From NCBI GenBank assembly GCA_963576725.1, contig OY755239.1, positions 55,205,640-55,269,639 on the forward strand: a stretch of DNA of 64,000 bases, read 5' to 3'. The position numbers and the translations under genes were made by a program. This document shows, piece by piece, positions 36,901 through 42,900 of this stretch (position 1 is the first letter of the stretch; each line of letters starts with the position of its first letter). The stretch is from Azorinus chamasolen. Its lineage: Eukaryota; Mollusca; Bivalvia; Cardiida; Solecurtidae. A model generated the notes under the pieces. The model was not told the DNA's origin. It saw nothing but the letters and a program-made list of their open reading frames with translations, and did no database searches.

Positions 36901-39900
36901 AGTCTGCACTATTTGTCATGTTACACTTTCCTTTAAAAAAATCCCACTAAATATAAAATTATTCACCATAAGCTTGACCTGTTTGAATTTTGGAATAGTA
37001 TTTGAACATCAAAGCTACAGATAATGATGCGTTCCAAAATACTACAATCGTTATTTCTCAACCAAACCCTATATTGTGAGTTTGTGACCACTCTTTAGAA
37101 TCGTCTCTAAAAGATGATTCTAAAGAGTGGTCACAACATAGGGTTTGGTGGAGAAATAAATAAGTTATACTTGAAAATATTGTAATTTACACATCTTATC
37201 TGGAGCTCTGGAACATTCAGCATTGTAAGGATTAAATCTATGTGCAATAAAATGTTTGATGGTAAACCTACCTATCACCATTGTTCTCTAATGTTGACCA
37301 ATGAAGAGTTACTTGAATTTCTTTGTCACCTGAAAAAAGATTAAGGAACAGTTAATCCATTCCCTCATAAACTATTTTTAGATCCAACCTCTTTGAATAA
37401 ATATACTGAAAAAGAAGCATTTACTAGAGAAAAGAATGTTTTTAGAATTGTGTTGTTTTGAAAACATTCTGTTAAACTAGAGCATTGCTCTTCTGGAGCA
37501 AATGCTCTATTTATCCCATCTGAATACTTACAGAGGCATCAATATCAGGGAATGCGTTAAGAAAAAAATGCACACAAGTGGGAAACCAGCCCTTTTTTTA
37601 AGGTTTTGGGGAAGTGTGGCCGGGCCTTTAGACTGGGGAATTTTGCAACATAACTGGGCCTTTTGGGGGAAATATTTGCAACATAACTGGGCCTTTTTGG
37701 GAAAAATTACACTGTAACAGTCTTCATAGGCGACAAAAACCAGGGTTTATTTTAACTCATTCCTCACTGGAATTTCAAAATTGACACTTCCAGGTAAATG
37801 TTATCAATTAAGTCTAGTATAAAGTCCATTTTTGACTATTATTTAAGGGTTGGTTTTCCAATATATTTCAAAATTACAAACAGTGCAGACCCTGATCAGA
37901 TGGCTCTTAGACATTTGTGCCCGAGAGCTAGACTGATTCATGACAGCTTGTTTAAACATAAATTCAGTCTTAAAAGATCCCTTTCCGTCATTCTTTTTTA
38001 ATTTTTTCACATAACAACAACTATTATGAGACATTTTCGATGTTTACAGAAAGCATGTTTCATGTCCCGATGACGCTTGACTTTTTAGCTCACCTGAGCA
38101 AAGCTCAGGGTGAGCTTTTGGGATACTTGAATGTCCGGCGTCCGTCGTCCGGCGTCCGTCGTGCGTCGTCCGTCGTCAACAATTGGCTTGTGAACACTCT
38201 AGTGGTCACAATTGTAGTCCAATCTTCATGAATCTTGGTCAGAATGAATGTCTTGATAAAATCTCGGACAAGTTCGAAAGTGGGTCAAGTTGGGTTAAAA
38301 ACTAGGTCACGAGGTCAAATAGTAGGAAAACCTTGTGAACCCTCTACAGGTCACATTTTGAGCCCAATTTTCATGAAACTTGGTCAGAATGATTGTCTTG
38401 ATAAAATCTCGGAGGAGTTTGAAAAGTGGGTCATGTGGGGTAAAAAACTAGGTCACTAGGTCAAACAGTAGAAAAACCTTGTGAACACTCTAGTGGTCAC
38501 AATTTTAGTCCAATCTTCATGAAACTTGGTCAGAATGAATGTCTTGATAAAATCTTGGATGAGTTTGAAAGTGGGTCAAGTGGAGTTAAAAACTAGGTCA
38601 CTAGGTCAAACGGTAGAAAAACCTTGTGAACACTCTAGTAGTCACAATTTTAGTCCAATCTTCATGAAACTTGGTCAGAATGAATGTCTTGATAAAATCT
38701 TGGACGAGTTTGAAAGTGGGTCAAGTGGGGTTAAAAACTAGGTCACTAGGTCAAACAGTAGAAAAACCTTGTGAACACTCTAGTGGTCACATTTTTTGTC
38801 CAATCTTCATGAAACTTAGTCATAATGATTGTCTTGATAAAATCTTGGACGAGTTTGAAAGTGGGTTATGTGGGGTTAAAAACTAGGTCACTAGGTCAAA
38901 TAGTAGGAAAACCTTGTGAACACTCAAGAGGTTACATTTATAGCCAAATCTTCATGAAAATTGGTCAGAATGATTGTCCTTATAAAATCTTGGACAAGTG
39001 TGAAAGTGGGTTATGTGAGGTCAAAAAGTAGGTCACTGGGTCATATCTTAGAGAAATCTAGTTTACACTCCAGTGGCCACATTTTTAGCCCAGTCTTCCT
39101 CAAACTTTCTCAGAGTGTTTGTCTTGATGATATCAAGGTTGAGTGTGATCATGGGTTGGGTGGGAATAAAAAGTAGGTCACTAGGTTAAATCTTTGAAAA
39201 AATACTTTAGAGGGCACATTTTAGCCCAATCTTCATTGGTCAGAATCATTGTTTTGATCAAATCAATAGACTAAATTTTTGAAACTCTTATTCTGCAGAA
39301 CCACTGCTCATGATTCACTGCTCATGATCCACTATCAACATTGTTCATATATTGCCCCTAAGGTAAATATTGACCCTAACCATGGGCTACCCAGACAAAA
39401 TCTTAAATCTATGGTAATCAGGTGAGCGATTAAGGGCCATCTTGGCCCTCTTGTCTAGTATCAAATCAATAAGCGTCTAGCGATGATGACTCACATTCGG
39501 AACTACTCGCCAATTTCCCTACTATAGGAATATCTCACATATACAGAAGTTACGTATACGAATCTCGGTGCATGTTTAACAGTTGTTTGGACAGAAATAA
39601 TTCGGAACATCGGCCTTCAAAAATACGACATGAGGTGGGGAATTTTTACCAGATTTTGGGGAAAAAAGTATATGATTTGGCTTGGGGAATGGGGCCGAAT
39701 ATCGGCCCCAACAATGGCATAAAAAAAGGACTGGAAACTTATGATAAATGGTTGCAAATAGTTTGGATCAATATGGACCCAGAGTAACTCAGCGACTCGT
39801 CAAGATCAGAAATGTTTGACACTCTGACTGTATTTAATCCATTACCTCATAGGCTATTTTTAGATCCAACCTCTTTGAATAAATCTACCAAAAAGGAGCA

Positions 39901-42900
39901 TTTACTAGAGAAAGGAAATTTTCAGAATAGTGTAGTTTTGAAACTATTGTGATAAATAGAGCATTTGCTCCATAGGAGCAAATGCTCTATTTATCACAAT
40001 GGTTTCACAAAGTGACGTTTACAGAGGCGCTAAAAGGCGTCAATATGCGGGAATGGGTTAAGGAGAAATTGCTGAATGAAATGATTGCCCCCACTGGAAA
40101 CATTTTCTTCTTAGTATGATTTTGATACATGAAAAAAATGAAATTACACATCACAATATGATGGTAAATATCATTGTAAATTCTGTAAAATATATGTCTG
40201 GATTTCTAATATATGACAAATTAGGATGAAATACCTGGGTAATAAAGCTGTTGAAAATAAATTAATCGAAACAAAAGTCAAAGTTCATCATAACAAGTAT
40301 TCAGCTCGGTATCTGCAAGCACTGTGCAAAATGTCTAGGAATCTAAATTACGGTAATTCTTTACTTCAAGAATATTCATGTAAGAAAGTATGACATTATG
40401 AATATTAATTAGACGAAATATTATAATGGCATATGAACAAATGAAATCTTGGCCATGGCAGAAACTGCAGAACCATATCTAAATTACTCCATAAGCAAAC
40501 AGAGCAGACCCTCATCAGACTGCTCCAGCAAGATCTACCATGTTAGCAAAGATGTTAACAGGCATATCTATGAAGTAAGGGGTCAAGACAGAAAGTCATC
40601 ATTTTCAAAGTCCAAGGGCAATTACTCTGCTGATGAAAATAGGCAAACCCAAACAAAAGTCAAACTTGATCTTAACCCATTGTCACATACTTATAGCTGA
40701 GTCAGTATCTGCAAGCACTGTACAAAAATGTCAGGAGAAGTAAACTACTATGTATGATGGCAAGACAGAAATGATGGAATAACTTGGTGTCTCATCAGGA
40801 TCCAAGCTCTTTGACACTAAAGATAACAGTTTCTCAAAACTTAAATGAATCTGAAAGTCAGAATTACACCAGATCCAAATTTGGGCTTTTGCAATTGAGA
40901 TAAGTTAGTGCTTTATCTTTCAATGGCTGAGTCTGAGTGACATTCAGATGAAACGAGTCTAGATTGAAATTGCCAATATGGATTAAAAGTAAAGCTTTTG
41001 CTTTTAATAAGTAAGGTAAGAATGTCACTTTTCTAGCAAATCATTCTCTTTCATATACTTCACCATTATGAGATAAATATTCATCATAGAATTTTTTGAT
41101 ATTTTTACCATATTGTTATAAAGGTTAAACAAGATGTGTTTGTGAAACACTATGCCCCCTCATATATTTGACCTCTGACCTTGACCTCTGACCTTGACAT
41201 GTCACCCCTCAAAATGTGCATCCTCATGAGATACACAAGCATGCCAAATATCAAGTCTCTATCTCTACTGGTCCAAAAGTTATGGCCAACGTTAAAGTAG
41301 GCGATTTGACCCATATATTTGACCTCTGACCTTGAAGGATGACCTTGACCTTGACACGTCACCCCTCAAAATGTGCGGCTTCATGAGATACATATGTATG
41401 CCAAATATCAAGTCTCTATCTATACTGGCTCAAAAGTTATGACCAATGTTAAAGTTGCTGACAAACAAACAGACAAACAGACAAACAGACAGACAGACAG
41501 ACAGGGCAAAAACAATATGCCCCCCGACTATCGTCTATGGGGGCATAAAAAAGGTAAAATAAATTATAACAACCCTTTACTCCATGAATATTCATATAAG
41601 AAATACTTACATCATGAATACTTATTAGCTGAATTTTTATAATGTCATATGAACATAGGAATCTTAGCCATGGCAGAAACTGTAGAATCTTATTTTATGC
41701 CATAAGTAAACAGAGCACTCAGATCAGACAGCTCCTACAGGAACTGTCTGATCTGTGTCTTCTTTGTTTGCAAAGGCGTTAAAAGGCATATATACATGTA
41801 TGGAGTAACTCCCGAGTAAATAAACCGTTAATATTCTGGTGACATACCAATTGCTATTGTTGCCGGTGAAGTTTTGTTTGTAGTGACTGATTTAACAGAC
41901 ACAAAGGAACTAAGTGATGATGAGACAGGCAGAAGACCGGCCCTGTAACCTGTTCCAACAACTTTGGCACCTTCTTCCTTTTCTCCTGACACTGTTTTCT
42001 CCAGAAGGTCTGACAGATATGTAAAGTAGGGGCTACCACTCTGTGTCACAGCATCCAGTGGAAACACCTTTCCACCTGTCTTTCCAACAGCTGCTTCAAC
42101 AATTCTAACTGAGGATAAGTCTGTATTTCCCTGAAATAAACAATTACCTATGAACCACCATTTGAGTGTTTTAACTCTTTCCCTGATGCATACATGTATT
42201 CATGGCAGACTCCACCCATTATCAATTAATTTATTTATTTTCTTATAAATATTAATTATATACAGAGCAACAGTGCATACCCAAGAACTAAAATCATCAT
42301 TTCTCCACCAAACCAAATGGAGAAATAAAGAAGTTATTCCTGAATATGTTTTAATTTACACCTGAAAATGTTTTAAGTTAAGCATCTTATCTGGACCTCT
42401 GTTATATACAGTAGAACCCCTCTAATGCGACCACTTAATGAATAAACATAGGTGTCTTTATAAACAGGTGGTTGCTTAATGCAGGACAAAAGTAATGCAG
42501 AAGCTCCTCTAGGAACTTTTGCATTACTTGTCCTGCATTAAGCTACCACCTGCATCTAGCACCCAGAAGTATACCTCTTTTAGGTGGTCGCATTAGTGTG
42601 GTTTTACTCTGGGACCCTTCACTTACAGGGTGAGTGCTCTACCAACTGAGCTACTCGGGCTGCTATACGAGAGCAACATACCTGAACCACTAAACTCCTC
42701 CCCCTTCACTTCTTTCAGAGCTGACTTAGCTCTCAGACTGGGTTTCCCACTGCATGGGCCATCAAACAGTTCTTAGTCTTATAATATTTATTCTAACACC
42801 ATTAAAGTAACAGGAAGAAAAGTGCAGACTGGAGTGGGACTCCAACCTGGGACCCCTCACTTACAAAGTGGGTGCTCAACCTGGTGTCCGACGTTTCGGT

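Noticed and set aside
42610..42665. tRNA gene
   Set aside because: A- and B-box-like sequences are present, but the anticodon loop lacks the invariant T before the anticodon, the acceptor stem is not formed, and the head continues into a SINE body shared with neighbours.
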